Assembly: GCA_045105075.1 (NCBI GenBank)
Contig: JBGCDD010000035.1
Span: forward strand, 40,561-104,560
Source of the DNA: JBGCDD01 sp045105075
Lineage (GTDB): Bacteria > Pseudomonadota > Alphaproteobacteria > Rhodobacterales > Rhodobacteraceae
DNA: 64,000 nt
Direction of reading: 5' to 3'
Made by a program: the position numbers and the translations under genes. A model generated the notes under the pieces. That model searched no databases and was not told the DNA's origin. It saw only the letters and a program-made list of their open reading frames with translations. How positions within the stretch are numbered: the first letter of the stretch is position 1; the number at the start of each line of letters is the position of its first letter. Shown here one piece after another: positions 18,146 through 27,147 of this stretch.

Positions 18146-19227
18146 CAGCCCTCCCTCCGCTCAAAATCGATGCGCGGATCAACCAGCACGAACATGATGT
18201 CGCTGATGATTCCAACCACGAGGCCCATCAAACCAAAGATGAACAAAGTGCCAAAGATCACCGGATAATCACGAGCCACAGCGGCCTCAAACCCCAGCCG
18301 ACCCAGCCCATCCAGCGAAAAGATCGTTTCGATAATCAGCGATTGGCCAAAAAAGATCGCGATAAACGCGCCGGGGAAACCCGCGATGACGATCAACATC
18401 GCATTGCGGAAGACATGACCATAAAGCACGCCCCGCTCCGACAAGCCCTTGGCTTTCGCCGTCATGACATATTGCTTTTTGATCTCGTCCAAAAAACTGT
18501 TTTTCGTCAGCAAAGTCAGCGTGGCAAAAGCGGAAATCGTACTGGCGAGGATCGGCAAGGTCATATGCCAGAAATAGTCGCCGACTTTCCCAATCGCGCT
18601 GAGCTCGTCAAAATTGTCTGACGTCAGCCCGCGCAGCGGAAACATTTGCCAGTAAGACCCGCCTGCAAACAGCACAAGCAGCAGGATTGCAAAGAGAAAA
18701 CCTGGGATCGCATAGGCCATGATAATCGCACCACTGGTCCAGGTGTCAAAGCTGGATCCATCGCGAACCGCCTTGCGAATGCCCAGCGGAATTGACACCA
18801 AATACGCGATCAAGGTGGACCACAACCCGAGAGAAATTGACACCGGCATCTTTTCGAGCACCAAGTCGATCACGCCGATCGAGCGGAAATAGCTCTCGCC
18901 AAAGTCCAACCGCATATAGTTCCACATCATATTCAGGAAGCGTTCCAGCGGCGGTTTGTCAAAACCAAATTCGGCCTCCAGCTCTTTGATGAACTCTTCG
19001 GGCAAGCCGCGCGCACCGACATAGCGATCAGACGCGGCGCTGCTTTGCACATCCACATCCGAGCCGCCGGCAAAACCTTCAAACACATCGCCCCCGCCTT
19101 CCATCTGCGCGATGATCTGCTCTACAGGGCCGCCGGGCACGAACTGCACCAGCACGAAGTTTACAACCATAATGCCAAGCAAGGTTGGAATAACCAGCAG
19201 CAGGCGTCTTAGAATATAAGCTCCCAT
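18145..19227 (-). CDS. yejB: Peptide ABC transporter permease YejB
   Basis: The 360-residue permease begins with the family's MGAYILRRLLLVIPTLLGI and has about six membrane helices and the coupling loop YVMTAKAKGLSERGVLYGHVF. Residues 45-75 contain a Gly/Asp-rich periplasmic extension. The gene lies 9 bp after yejA and overlaps yejE, so the four genes yejABEF form one operon. E. coli and Brucella homologues import oligopeptides, including antimicrobial peptides such as microcin C. Confidence 0.94.
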   Translation of the reverse strand: MGAYILRRLLLVIPTLLGIMVVNFVLVQFVPGGPVEQIIAQMEGGGDVFEGFAGGSDVDVQSSAASDRYVGARGLPEEFIKELEAEFGFDKPPLERFLNMMWNYMRLDFGESYFRSIGVIDLVLEKMPVSISLGLWSTLIAYLVSIPLGIRKAVRDGSSFDTWTSGAIIMAYAIPGFLFAILLLVLFAGGSYWQMFPLRGLTSDNFDELSAIGKVGDYFWHMTLPILASTISAFATLTLLTKNSFLDEIKKQYVMTAKAKGLSERGVLYGHVFRNAMLIVIAGFPGAFIAIFFGQSLIIETIFSLDGLGRLGFEAAVARDYPVIFGTLFIFGLMGLVVGIISDIMFVLVDPRIDFERREG

Positions 19228-19236
19228 CGGGGCGGA

Positions 19237-21129
19237 TTACCTGAGCGCGCCGGAAGACTTCAGCGCGGCGGCTTTGTCAGGATTGATCCACCACAAATCC
19301 TCGGCGCCAAGCGCATAGGGCGGCAAATTTTCAGGGAATTCATATTTGTCCCAATAGGCCACCCAGTGTTTGCCCAGATACCAAGTGGGCACCATAAAAC
19401 GCTTGGCCCGCAACACGCGATCAAGCGCGCGCACGTTGGCCTGAAGGTCCTCGGCCTCGGTTGCCGACACGATGTTGTCGATCAGTGCCTCGATATCCGG
19501 GCCACTCACACCGGCCGGATTGAACACCGAGTATGACGCGGCCTCCATACCGTATTGCTGATAGAGCCCGGTAGAAGGCTGCAAGGACTTCCGGTAACCA
19601 CCTGAAATCATATCAAAATCACGATCACGTCGGCGCAGAGTGAACTGCGAGTAGTCAATCCTGTCTAACGAAGAATCGATGCCCATTGTTTTGAGATTGG
19701 TCACAAAGGGGTTTAAGATTCGGTCGAGTGTTGGCTGTTCGGTCAAAAATTCAATCTCAAGCGTTTCGCCCGCAGCGTTGCGGCGCACGCCGTCATCGCC
19801 CACTTTCCAACCCGCCTCATCCAGCAGTTTCATGGCAGTGCGCAGATTGCGCCGGTCGTTTTGCCGCCCTGGTTTGCTGGAATGCGCCATAACCGGCTCG
19901 GATGTCAGCAATTCGGGATCGATCTTGTCACCCAGTGCTTTCAGAACGTCCAATTCGCGCCCATCCGGCACGCCTTTGGCCTCCAGCGGAGATCCCTCCC
20001 AAAAGGATTGGCGTTGCTGAAACAGCCCGTATTGCAGGCTTTCATTGGTCCATTCAAAGTTGAACGCGAGCTGCACCGCCTGACGCACTCGGATGTCCTG
20101 AAACTGCGGACGGTCCATGTTCATGATGAACCCGCTGGCATTGGGCACCTGGCCATCCGCCAAATCCCGTTTGATCACATTGCCATCGTTCAACGCAGGG
20201 AAATCATAAGCCGTCGCCCAGCTTTTGGAGTTATTTTCCTGACGAAACGTGAACTCGCCAGCTTTGAACGCCTCCATCGCCGCAATCGAATCACTGAAGT
20301 ATTCGATGCGAATGGTTTCATAGTTGTTGCGACCGACATTCACATTGATCGCATCACCCCAATAGTTCGGGTTACGTTTGTAAACAATGCGCCGATTGAT
20401 GTCATAGCTGTCCAGCACATAGGGCCCGGATCCGATGCCGGGATCCAGTCGCGGTTTATCCAGCCGGCGATTCTCGGGATCAGCCTCAAACCAGACTTTG
20501 GAATAGATCGGCGTTCCTCCAACCTGGCTGATCAACGCCCGGCGCGAAATGCCGTCGGCAAAGCTGAATTTCACCCGATGCGTGCCCAATACCTCGGCAT
20601 TGGGGATGCGCTTGCGCACCGCGTCCGCATAGGACTTAAGCCCCTGGTCCAGCAGCAGATTATGCGAAAAGACCACATCTTCGGCCGTCACCGGACTGCC
20701 ATCAGAAAACTGTGCCTCGGGGCGCATGTTGAAAATCACCCAATCCTGACTTTCGGGGTATTCCAGACTTTCCGCAACCAGCCCGTAATAGGACGCTGGC
20801 TCGTCATAAGACGGATAGAGCAGCGATTCATAGTGTTCGGACGATCGCGCTCCCGCCCGGCCCTGTCGGGTGTAGGGGTTAAAACCATCAAAGGTGCCCT
20901 GCGTGGCAAACGACAACTCGCCTCCCCTTGGGGCGTTGGGGTTCACGTAATCAAAATGGGCAAAACCAGTGGGGTATTTGAGATCGCCAAACTCAGAAAA
21001 GCCGTGGCTCTTGATGACGGTGTCTTGCGCTTGCGCACCGATGGCAAACCCAAGGGTCAAAGCCACAGCCGCCATCCAAACCGCAAACCCAGCCGGGTAA
21101 TAGTTGCGCGCAAAATGGGGTCGGGTCAT
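19237..21129 (-). CDS. yejA: Peptide ABC transporter substrate-binding protein YejA
   Basis: The 630-residue periplasmic binding protein of the SBP_bac_5 family has a signal peptide (residues 1 to about 34, ending AIGAQAQD). It continues with the YejA-type opening SHGFSEFGDLKYPTGFAHF, the domain I motif GGELSFATQGTFDGFNPY and NMRPEAQFSDGSPVTAEDVV. It presents peptides to YejBE. First gene of the operon. The 200 bp upstream hold no other gene apart from the terminator of the cytochrome c gene. Confidence 0.94.
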   Translation of the reverse strand: MTRPHFARNYYPAGFAVWMAAVALTLGFAIGAQAQDTVIKSHGFSEFGDLKYPTGFAHFDYVNPNAPRGGELSFATQGTFDGFNPYTRQGRAGARSSEHYESLLYPSYDEPASYYGLVAESLEYPESQDWVIFNMRPEAQFSDGSPVTAEDVVFSHNLLLDQGLKSYADAVRKRIPNAEVLGTHRVKFSFADGISRRALISQVGGTPIYSKVWFEADPENRRLDKPRLDPGIGSGPYVLDSYDINRRIVYKRNPNYWGDAINVNVGRNNYETIRIEYFSDSIAAMEAFKAGEFTFRQENNSKSWATAYDFPALNDGNVIKRDLADGQVPNASGFIMNMDRPQFQDIRVRQAVQLAFNFEWTNESLQYGLFQQRQSFWEGSPLEAKGVPDGRELDVLKALGDKIDPELLTSEPVMAHSSKPGRQNDRRNLRTAMKLLDEAGWKVGDDGVRRNAAGETLEIEFLTEQPTLDRILNPFVTNLKTMGIDSSLDRIDYSQFTLRRRDRDFDMISGGYRKSLQPSTGLYQQYGMEAASYSVFNPAGVSGPDIEALIDNIVSATEAEDLQANVRALDRVLRAKRFMVPTWYLGKHWVAYWDKYEFPENLPPYALGAEDLWWINPDKAAALKSSGALR

Positions 21130-21274
21130 CAGGCAAATCCTCCAAAGATGAGCAGCAAGGCGGCCATCGCCCCCTCAGATACACCATCTAAGGTAAAGCG
21201 AGCAAAGGCCAATACTCAACAGGACAATAAGCGCCCCTTGCCCGATTGCGAGGCCAGATCGCGCGGATGTGCAC

Positions 21275-21304
21275 AAAAAAGGCCGCTGCGAATGCGCAAC
21301 GGCC
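21275..21304 (-). terminator. Rho-independent terminator of the cytochrome c gene
   Basis: On the minus strand, GGCCGTTGCG pairs with CGCAGCGGCC around a short loop, followed by six T residues. It lies 26 bp beyond the stop codon of the cytochrome c gene and separates it from yejA. Confidence 0.75.
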
Positions 21305-21329
21305 CTCAAATCACATCACAGCGCCGTCA

Positions 21330-21830
21330 TCAGTCGTCGAGGCTGTCGAGATAGGCGATCACGTTCACACGATCCTGCGGCTTTTTCAGGCCAGCAAAGC
21401 TCATCGATGTGCCATTCGCATAAGAAGACGGCTTCAGCAAAAACGCATCGAGATTTTCAGCCGTCCAGTCGCCGTCCATGCCGGCCAAAGTCGCGGAATA
21501 ACCAAACCCGTCGGCGGCTGCTTTTGCACGTCCGACAACACCGTAAAGATAGGGGCCCGTGCTGTTGGCACCGGCTTCCAGCTTGTGACAAGCCGAGCAT
21601 TTCTTGAATACTTTCGCACCTTTGCCAATGTCAGCGCTGGCCATCATTTCATCAAAGCTTACTTCGTCTTCTGCCTCGGCGGACGCCACTTCCTCGATCT
21701 CGATCACGTAAGACGCCTCGCCATGGCTGTCCATGTGATACAATTCTTCAGCCGCCCATTTGCCCAGAAGAAACACCAGAAATGAGCCACAAAACGCAGC
21801 CGCCACTTTGGTTGTGATCATTGTATCCAT
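21330..21830 (-). CDS. Membrane-anchored class I cytochrome c (CycM/c552-like)
   Basis: From MDTMITTKVAAAFCG (21830) the product is 166 residues: an uncleaved N-terminal anchor (KVAAAFCGSFLVFLLG), an acidic Glu/Asp-rich linker (residues about 45-65), and one class I cytochrome c domain. The domain has heme motif CSACH, the TGPYLYGVVGR region and Met ligand GTSMSFAGL. This architecture matches CycM-type cytochrome c552, which shuttles electrons from the bc1 complex to terminal oxidases in alphaproteobacteria. A start 15 bp further upstream is also possible. It is divergent from pheA. Confidence 0.88.
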   Translation of the reverse strand: MDTMITTKVAAAFCGSFLVFLLGKWAAEELYHMDSHGEASYVIEIEEVASAEAEDEVSFDEMMASADIGKGAKVFKKCSACHKLEAGANSTGPYLYGVVGRAKAAADGFGYSATLAGMDGDWTAENLDAFLLKPSSYANGTSMSFAGLKKPQDRVNVIAYLDSLDD

Positions 21831-21948
21831 TGGTCGCCAGTCCATTTGATATGTTTGCGCGTTATCTACGTCTTCCCCTTAGCTTAGGCAAGGTATAGAC
21901 CCCGCGACCAAACGCCCGCCTTCGAAAAGTTTTACGAAAGTTTGTTTC

Positions 21949-22779
21949 ATGACCAATCGCATTGCGTTTCAGGGAGAACCCGGCGCCTACAGCCACGAAG
22001 CCTGCCGCAACGCGCGCCCCGAAATGGAGGCCCTGCCCTGTCGCACCTTCGAAGACGCGATTGCGGCGGTCAAAACACGCGCGGCGGATCTTGCCATGCT
22101 GCCGGTGGAGAATTCAACTTATGGGCGCGTGGCCGATATTCATTCGCTGCTGCCCCAGTCCGGCTTGCACATCATCCAGGAAGCCTTTGTTCGGGTCCAT
22201 ATCAATTTGCTCGCCCTACCCGGCACCGCTCTTGAAACTGTGACACATGCCATGAGCCACACGGTGCTGCTCGGTCAATGCCGCGACTTTCTCAGTTCCC
22301 ACAACATCCAAAGGATCACAGGCGCAGATACGGCCGGGTCGGCCCGCGACGTGGCTCAAAAGGGCGATCCCAGCACGGCCGCTCTGGCCAGCGCCCTAGC
22401 CGGCGAGATTTACGGGCTCGACGTGCTGGCACGCAACATCGAAGACCAAGCCAACAACACAACCCGCTTCCTGATCATGTCCCCAACGGCCGACACCAGC
22501 CGACGCGGTGAAACGATGATCACCAGTTTTGTGTTCGAAGTGCGCAATATTCCGGCGGCGCTTTACAAGGCAATGGGCGGATTTGCCACCAATGGTGTGA
22601 ACATGACCAAGTTGGAAAGCTACATGGTGGACGGATCATTCACAGCAACCCGGTTTTATGCCGACATCGAAGGCCACCCCGACGATCCAAACGTGCGCCT
22701 GGCGCTCGACGAACTGGCCTATTTTACCACCAACATCGAAATTCTTGGGGTCTACCCCGCCGATCCTGGCCGTTACTAA
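21949..22779 (+). CDS. pheA: Prephenate dehydratase
   Basis: The 276-residue enzyme converts prephenate to phenylpyruvate in phenylalanine synthesis. The opening IAFQGEPGAYSHEAC, the ENSTYGRVADIHSLL region and the catalytic TRF motif in NNTTRFLIM are characteristic. A C-terminal ACT domain follows from about residue 190, with NGVNMTKLESYMVDG, which in this family binds phenylalanine for feedback control. There is no chorismate mutase domain, as is usual for monofunctional alphaproteobacterial enzymes. Confidence 0.95.
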   Translation: MTNRIAFQGEPGAYSHEACRNARPEMEALPCRTFEDAIAAVKTRAADLAMLPVENSTYGRVADIHSLLPQSGLHIIQEAFVRVHINLLALPGTALETVTHAMSHTVLLGQCRDFLSSHNIQRITGADTAGSARDVAQKGDPSTAALASALAGEIYGLDVLARNIEDQANNTTRFLIMSPTADTSRRGETMITSFVFEVRNIPAALYKAMGGFATNGVNMTKLESYMVDGSFTATRFYADIEGHPDDPNVRLALDELAYFTTNIEILGVYPADPGRY

Positions 22780-22904
22780 ACGCAGCGCGCTTGCGCACGC
22801 ACGACATGCGGCACTGCGTGCCAGTTGGCACCAAGCTGCCCCCGTTTCAAAACGTACCAAATGAATCAACTGGGACCAGCACGTCGCAAATTGCGCCCGC
22901 CGAA

Positions 22905-22925
22905 GACTTGTCCGCAGGACAGGTC
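22905..22925. other. Strong stem-loop between convergent pheA and SRPBCC genes
   Basis: GACTTGTCC and GGACAGGTC pair around a 3-nt loop in the 200-bp gap between two convergent genes. No T-run follows on either strand, so a classic Rho-independent terminator is not certain. The rest of the gap (22780-22981) shows no ORF I can support. Confidence 0.35.
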
Positions 22926-22981
22926 TGAGGAGAACGCGTGGCGCGGAACGCGCCTCAATTCGACAAGAGTTACGCGCGCTA

Positions 22982-23449
22982 TCAGACTGAGCGCTGATGA
23001 CGGTCTTCCATAGATTTGGCGTAGTCTGCCACTTTCAGCTTGAACCGCTTCGTCAGATTAGATTTCGCCAACTTCAGCGATTGGATCAACAGCCGCGCCG
23101 GCAAAGTTTTTGGCGACAGCGTCAAACTGACCCCCATCCGCGTTCGTTTTTGCGACAATGGCACCAGATCCAAGAGCAATTCGCCATCCAACCCCAGTGA
23201 TTGAGATTCAAAGCGCATCACATTGGGCGGTTCGAACTCAACCAATTGCAGTTTCAAATCCCGCATCCGCCCGCGCATTTGAAACCGAGCGGTCCAAACA
23301 GCGCCTTGATCCATCGGGTCCGGCATGTGGATGCGTTGCACTTCAATCCCGCGCCGCAAAGCCGACCGCTCAAAACTTTCAAATTCTGACAAAGTAGCGA
23401 AAACAGAAGCAATCGGCGCTTCAATGTCTTCTCGGCTGGAAAATCGCAT
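22982..23449 (-). CDS. SRPBCC (START-like) family protein
   Basis: The 155-residue protein begins MRFSSREDIEAPIASVFATL and continues FESFERSALRRG, a layout typical of SRPBCC-fold proteins (polyketide cyclase/COQ10-like), which bind hydrophobic ligands in a deep cavity. VMRFESQSLGLDGELLLDL would be strands of the beta sheet, and the C-terminal half is basic and helical. No catalytic residues are evident. Its function is unknown. Confidence 0.75.
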   Translation of the reverse strand: MRFSSREDIEAPIASVFATLSEFESFERSALRRGIEVQRIHMPDPMDQGAVWTARFQMRGRMRDLKLQLVEFEPPNVMRFESQSLGLDGELLLDLVPLSQKRTRMGVSLTLSPKTLPARLLIQSLKLAKSNLTKRFKLKVADYAKSMEDRHQRSV

Positions 23450-23489
23450 GCAGGGTCCGTATCCGTGGAGTTTTCACTCGTGTTTGCGC

Positions 23490-24467
23490 CTAATCAAGCG
23501 TGTCCGCAAGCCAGTTTTGCAGCAGGAAATGTGCGATCGCCCCCTTGCGGGCGGGCTTGAGCACTGGATGTTGACCTGCAAAAACGTCCATCATATCGCT
23601 GCGACTCACCCATAGCGCATCTTCGATTTCCACCGGATCAATCGTGATCTCCTGGCTCAGCGCGTGGCCATGACAGCCAAACATCAGCGACGCCGGGAAC
23701 GGCCAGGGTTGGCTGGCCAGGTATCCGACTTCGCCAACTTTCACGCCGGCTTCTTCCATCACTTCGCGCCGCACCGCAGCCTCGAGAGTTTCACCTGGTT
23801 CAACAAAACCGGCCAGCAGGGAATACATGCCCTCTGGCCATCCCGGCGAGCGCCCCATCAGCACCGATGATCCATGGGTGACCAACATGATCACCACCGG
23901 GTCCGTGCGCGGAAAGTGGTGGGTTTTGCATGCCGGGCACGTGCGTTGCCATCCGCCTTGCGTGATCTCACTGGCCACGCCACAGCGCGCACAAAAACGG
24001 TGACTGTCATGCCAGACCATCACAGCCTTGGCCGTTGCCGCCAGTTCCGCATCCCGCGGGCTGAGATGTGTCATCATCCGGCGCAGTTCCACAAAGTCAT
24101 AGCCGGGTGGGAAATCCGGGTGGTGTTGCTCGGTCGGGTCCAAAAACTGGCCCAGTGCCGCGCGGTCAAGCCCTTCGGGTTCCCACGAGGACATATCAAC
24201 CGCAAAAAGCGGCGATCCGTCGTCTTCCAGCCCCAGAAAAATCGCCCCGCCCATCGCTTTGAGAAACGGTGCAAGCACAGGATGGTCCAGCGGCACCAAC
24301 GCCAATTGATCACCCGCACCGTGCACCAAAGGTTTGCCGCGCCACACCACCACACAGGCGGCGCGACGATGTGTCTGAGCGTCGGCCAAGGCGCCTGGAT
24401 CGGCGCGCAAATGCCCGGCCCTGTTCAACCCGGATCCCCCGAAAGTGACCTGCTCTGCGTGTTTCAT
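23490..24467 (-). CDS. nudC: NADH pyrophosphatase / NAD-cap decapping Nudix enzyme NudC
   Basis: The product from MKHAEQVTFGGSGLN (24467) is 325 residues. It has the NudC zinc ribbon (FCARCG and CPACK), the Nudix box GFVEPGETLEAAVRREVMEE, and the diagnostic SQPWPFPAS motif that sets NudC apart from other Nudix enzymes. It cleaves NADH and NAD(+)-capped RNA into NMN plus AMP or 5'-monophosphate RNA. A longer frame to 24569 has no ribosome site. It is divergent from the phosphoesterase gene at 24633. Confidence 0.93.
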   Translation of the reverse strand: MKHAEQVTFGGSGLNRAGHLRADPGALADAQTHRRAACVVVWRGKPLVHGAGDQLALVPLDHPVLAPFLKAMGGAIFLGLEDDGSPLFAVDMSSWEPEGLDRAALGQFLDPTEQHHPDFPPGYDFVELRRMMTHLSPRDAELAATAKAVMVWHDSHRFCARCGVASEITQGGWQRTCPACKTHHFPRTDPVVIMLVTHGSSVLMGRSPGWPEGMYSLLAGFVEPGETLEAAVRREVMEEAGVKVGEVGYLASQPWPFPASLMFGCHGHALSQEITIDPVEIEDALWVSRSDMMDVFAGQHPVLKPARKGAIAHFLLQNWLADTLD

Positions 24468-24632
24468 GCGCTGCGTCCCGTATTGCCTGTGCCCCCGAGG
24501 TGCCATGCACAGCCTCTGCGGGCAACCATTACTGCGCGCGCTAACAAATTCGTAACACCTCTGACACAAATTCGATCATGATAACCACTGGTGCGACGCG
24601 GGTTTTTTGTGGTCTGAGCGAGTCACAGCATC

Positions 24633-26609
24633 ATGTTACAACTTAGGATGGCACAAAGCACAAGTCAGTTGAACGTTCAGGATATCACCTCGGACCACGT
24701 TGTTCAGCCGTTGTGTGATGGCTTGTCAGGGAACAAGGTCCCGGGCATTCGTGGACAGGTGCGCTTAATGGCCACAACTGATCTGCACATGAACCTGACC
24801 AGCTATGACTATTATGCCGACCGTCCCGACCCAAGCATTGGTCTGACCCGCACCGCCAGCCTGATCCAGCAAGCCCGCCACGAGGCGGCAACGTGTGACA
24901 GGCTTTGCTTGCTTTTTGACAACGGAGACGCCCTGCAAGGTGCGCCGCTTGGTGATTTCGCCCGCGAGCACCCGGATCGCGCGCACCCTGCGATGCGCGC
25001 CTTCAAGGCCTTGCGCTATGATGCTGTCGGGCTTGGCAACCATGACTTCAACTATGGGCTCACCGCTTTGAATCTGGCGTTGCGCGATGCGCCCTGCCCG
25101 GTGCTAAGCTCGAACATGCGTCGATCGCACAATCGGCCTCCGGTTGGGTTCGCGCCCTATGCCATTCTCGAGCGTTTGGTTCAAACCAAGTCCGGCGCTG
25201 TGGCGCTGCGAATCGGTGTGCTATCGTTTTTGCCGCCGCAAACCGCGCTTTGGGATGCCCATCTGCTGCGCGGGCAGGTCGAAGTCGACGACATTCTGGC
25301 CAGCGCGCGCGCCTGGCTGCCCGAACTTGCCGCCGCAGGTTGCGATCTGATTGTGGCCCTGGCCCATTCCGGGCTCGATGGCACCCCGGCGCATCCTGGC
25401 ATGGAAAACGCCGCGATTCCGCTGGCGGAACTGAATGGCATCGATGCGGTGGTGGCAGGGCACACCCATCTGTTGCTGCCCGGTACGGGGCATGCCGGGC
25501 TGGATCACGTCGATGCACAAAACGGATTGGTGCATGGCAAGCCCGTCGTCATGGCAGGCTGGGCCGGGGGGCAACTGGGCATCATCGATCTGGACATTCA
25601 GGTGGACGACGCCGGGGCATGGCGCGTCATCCACGCAACCGCCGATCTGCGCCCGATCATGCGGCGCAAAAGCAACGGCCAACCCGAACCACTGGTGCAG
25701 GAAGATCGCGAATTGGCCATGCTCTTGGCCGCGGATCATGCTGATACACAAGCGATGATGAACCAGCCCGTGGGGTACAGCGACACGGCGCTGCACAGCT
25801 ATTTTACCTTTTTCGCCCCGGACCGGGCGTTGCGGGTGGTTGCGGCTGCGCAGGCCGCAATTCTGCGCACCGAATTGCCTGCGACGGCGCAACATCTGCC
25901 GATCCTGTCCGCCGCCGCACCGTCAAAATTCGGCGCCCGCGCCGGACCACTCAGCTTCACCGATGTGCCCGCCGGACCGTTGTCGCTACGCCACGTGGCG
26001 GACTTGCATGTTTTTCCCAACGAGCTTTGCGCCGTGATCGCAACGGGTGCCATCCTGCGGGATTGGCTGGAAATGTCGGCCAGCTTGTTTCATCAGATCT
26101 CGCCGTTGTCTGAGGGCACGCCCTTGCTGGATCCGTCCAGACCGGGGCACGATTTTGATGTGATCTTTGGGCTTAGCTACCAAATCGACCTGTCCCAACC
26201 GGCGCGCTTTGATGCAAGTGGCGATTTGATCGACGCCGCGCATCACCGAATCAAGGCATTGAGCTGGCAGGGGCAGCCGATGGACGATCAGCGCGAATTC
26301 GTCGTCGCACTCAACAGTTATCGCGCCAGCGGCGGCGGTCGGGTCAAAGCCCTGGAGCAGGCCACGCGGATACCCCTGCCCCCGATCACCGTGCGCGCCG
26401 CGCTGCAGACTTATCTGGCCGCGCATGAAACCCCAGAGCCGCTGGAGACCGCGCCCGATCCTTGGCGGCTCTTTGCATTGCCGGGCACCAAGGCCACGGC
26501 CCTGACCGGACCCGCCGCACTGGCCTATTTCGACGAATTGGACGGGCGCGGCATTGCTCCTGATGGGCTGACGCCAGATGGCTTTCTGAAACTGGTGATC
26601 CCGTTGTAA
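24633..26609 (+). CDS. 5'-nucleotidase / 2',3'-cyclic nucleotide phosphodiesterase (CpdB-like)
   Basis: The 658-residue protein has an N-terminal metallophosphatase domain with the dinuclear metal motifs TTDLHMNL, DNGDALQG, GLGNHDFNYG, ALAHSG and VAGHTHLLLPG. A C-terminal 5'-nucleotidase substrate domain follows, with LRHVADLHVFPNELCAV and VALNSYRASGGG. This matches CpdB, which releases nucleosides from 2',3'-cyclic nucleotides and 3'-nucleotides. CpdB is normally periplasmic, but no signal peptide is visible from either of the first two Met codons, so export is uncertain. Confidence 0.88.
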   Translation: MLQLRMAQSTSQLNVQDITSDHVVQPLCDGLSGNKVPGIRGQVRLMATTDLHMNLTSYDYYADRPDPSIGLTRTASLIQQARHEAATCDRLCLLFDNGDALQGAPLGDFAREHPDRAHPAMRAFKALRYDAVGLGNHDFNYGLTALNLALRDAPCPVLSSNMRRSHNRPPVGFAPYAILERLVQTKSGAVALRIGVLSFLPPQTALWDAHLLRGQVEVDDILASARAWLPELAAAGCDLIVALAHSGLDGTPAHPGMENAAIPLAELNGIDAVVAGHTHLLLPGTGHAGLDHVDAQNGLVHGKPVVMAGWAGGQLGIIDLDIQVDDAGAWRVIHATADLRPIMRRKSNGQPEPLVQEDRELAMLLAADHADTQAMMNQPVGYSDTALHSYFTFFAPDRALRVVAAAQAAILRTELPATAQHLPILSAAAPSKFGARAGPLSFTDVPAGPLSLRHVADLHVFPNELCAVIATGAILRDWLEMSASLFHQISPLSEGTPLLDPSRPGHDFDVIFGLSYQIDLSQPARFDASGDLIDAAHHRIKALSWQGQPMDDQREFVVALNSYRASGGGRVKALEQATRIPLPPITVRAALQTYLAAHETPEPLETAPDPWRLFALPGTKATALTGPAALAYFDELDGRGIAPDGLTPDGFLKLVIPL

Positions 26610-26651
26610 CGCTGGCTTGCGTTCTGGGCAGAGCACTCTTATATCCACTCT

Positions 26652-26747
26652 TGAGAGGTTGGCGCGGGCGAGCGCCTCGCCAACCTGGTCAGATCCGGAA
26701 GGAAGCAGCCACAACGAGCCCCGCTTGGGTCGATGTCCAGCCTCTCA
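26652..26747 (+). ncRNA. ffs: Signal recognition particle 4.5S RNA
   Basis: The small bacterial SRP RNA is recognised by the conserved tip GGTCAGATCCGGAAGGAAGC (symmetric loop and GGAA tetraloop). The closing stem TGAGAGG at 26652-26658 pairs with CCTCTCA at 26741-26747. The RNA binds Ffh to target nascent membrane proteins. Exact ends may differ by a few bases. Confidence 0.93.
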
Positions 26748-26799
26748 CCTTATCCCTCATCTTATGGGCGTGGCCAAAGCCGCCCAAGTCGCATTCGCG

Positions 26800-27009
26800 A
26801 AATACGACGGTCGCGGCGAGAGCGACAGACGACAGGCATTCTGGGCCTGCACGGCCGGCAACCGATGCCAAGCATCGCTGAGAGGGGTCAAAACGGGCCG
26901 CGATGCGTCGCCAGTTCTTGAGCCCACCAAACAGGATCTCGGTTTTGTGTCGCAGCTTGGAACGGGATTGGTCGTGCGAAACAGCCACTTTGCGGGATAG
27001 GATGCAATG
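26800..27009 (-). pseudogene. Remnant of an IS5-family transposase (C-terminal part)
   Basis: On the minus strand the text SKLRHKTEILFGGLKNWRRIAARFD, followed after an insert by ECLSSVALAATVVF, matches the C-terminal end of IS5-family (IS427-like) DDE transposases, which typically read RHKIEIMFGRLKDWRRIATRYD then AIALAATVIFW. Only about 60 residues remain, without the start or the catalytic aspartates. A 37-nt hairpin insert splits it at RFD. It lies between ffs and a TetR gene. Confidence 0.75.
26850..26886 (-). repeat. Small hairpin insert (copy 10) inside the IS5-family remnant
   Basis: In the transposase sense the 37-nt insert begins CCCTCTC, has a stem CGATGC / GCATCG, and ends TTGCCGGCCGTG, the same design as the nine copies in the IS3 remnant at 62.9-63.9 kb. 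It follows RFD of the transposase and is in the sense orientation. Confidence 0.8.
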
Positions 27010-27111
27010 GGGCTCAGGCCGCCCTTGCGGCTCCAACGCATGCACCTGAAGTTCGGCGGCTCTGGTCAATCCTGTTCAAGGGCCAATCACGCCTTACGTC
27101 AATTGACCCAC

Positions 27112-27127
27112 TGGACCGGTCGGTCCA
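27112..27127. promoter_or_regulatory. Probable TetR operator
   Basis: TGGACCGGTCGGTCCA is a 16-bp inverted repeat (seven paired bases on each side) that ends 20 bp before the tetR start. Its half-site GACCG is common in operators of this regulator family. Autoregulation is the likely role. Confidence 0.6.
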
Positions 27128-27147
27128 AAGGTGTCAAGACATACCTC

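Noticed and set aside
19861..21354. 497-codon plus-strand frame opposite yejA
   Set aside because: It is a GC-skew shadow of yejA, with no start context or domain; yejA has a signal peptide and family motifs.
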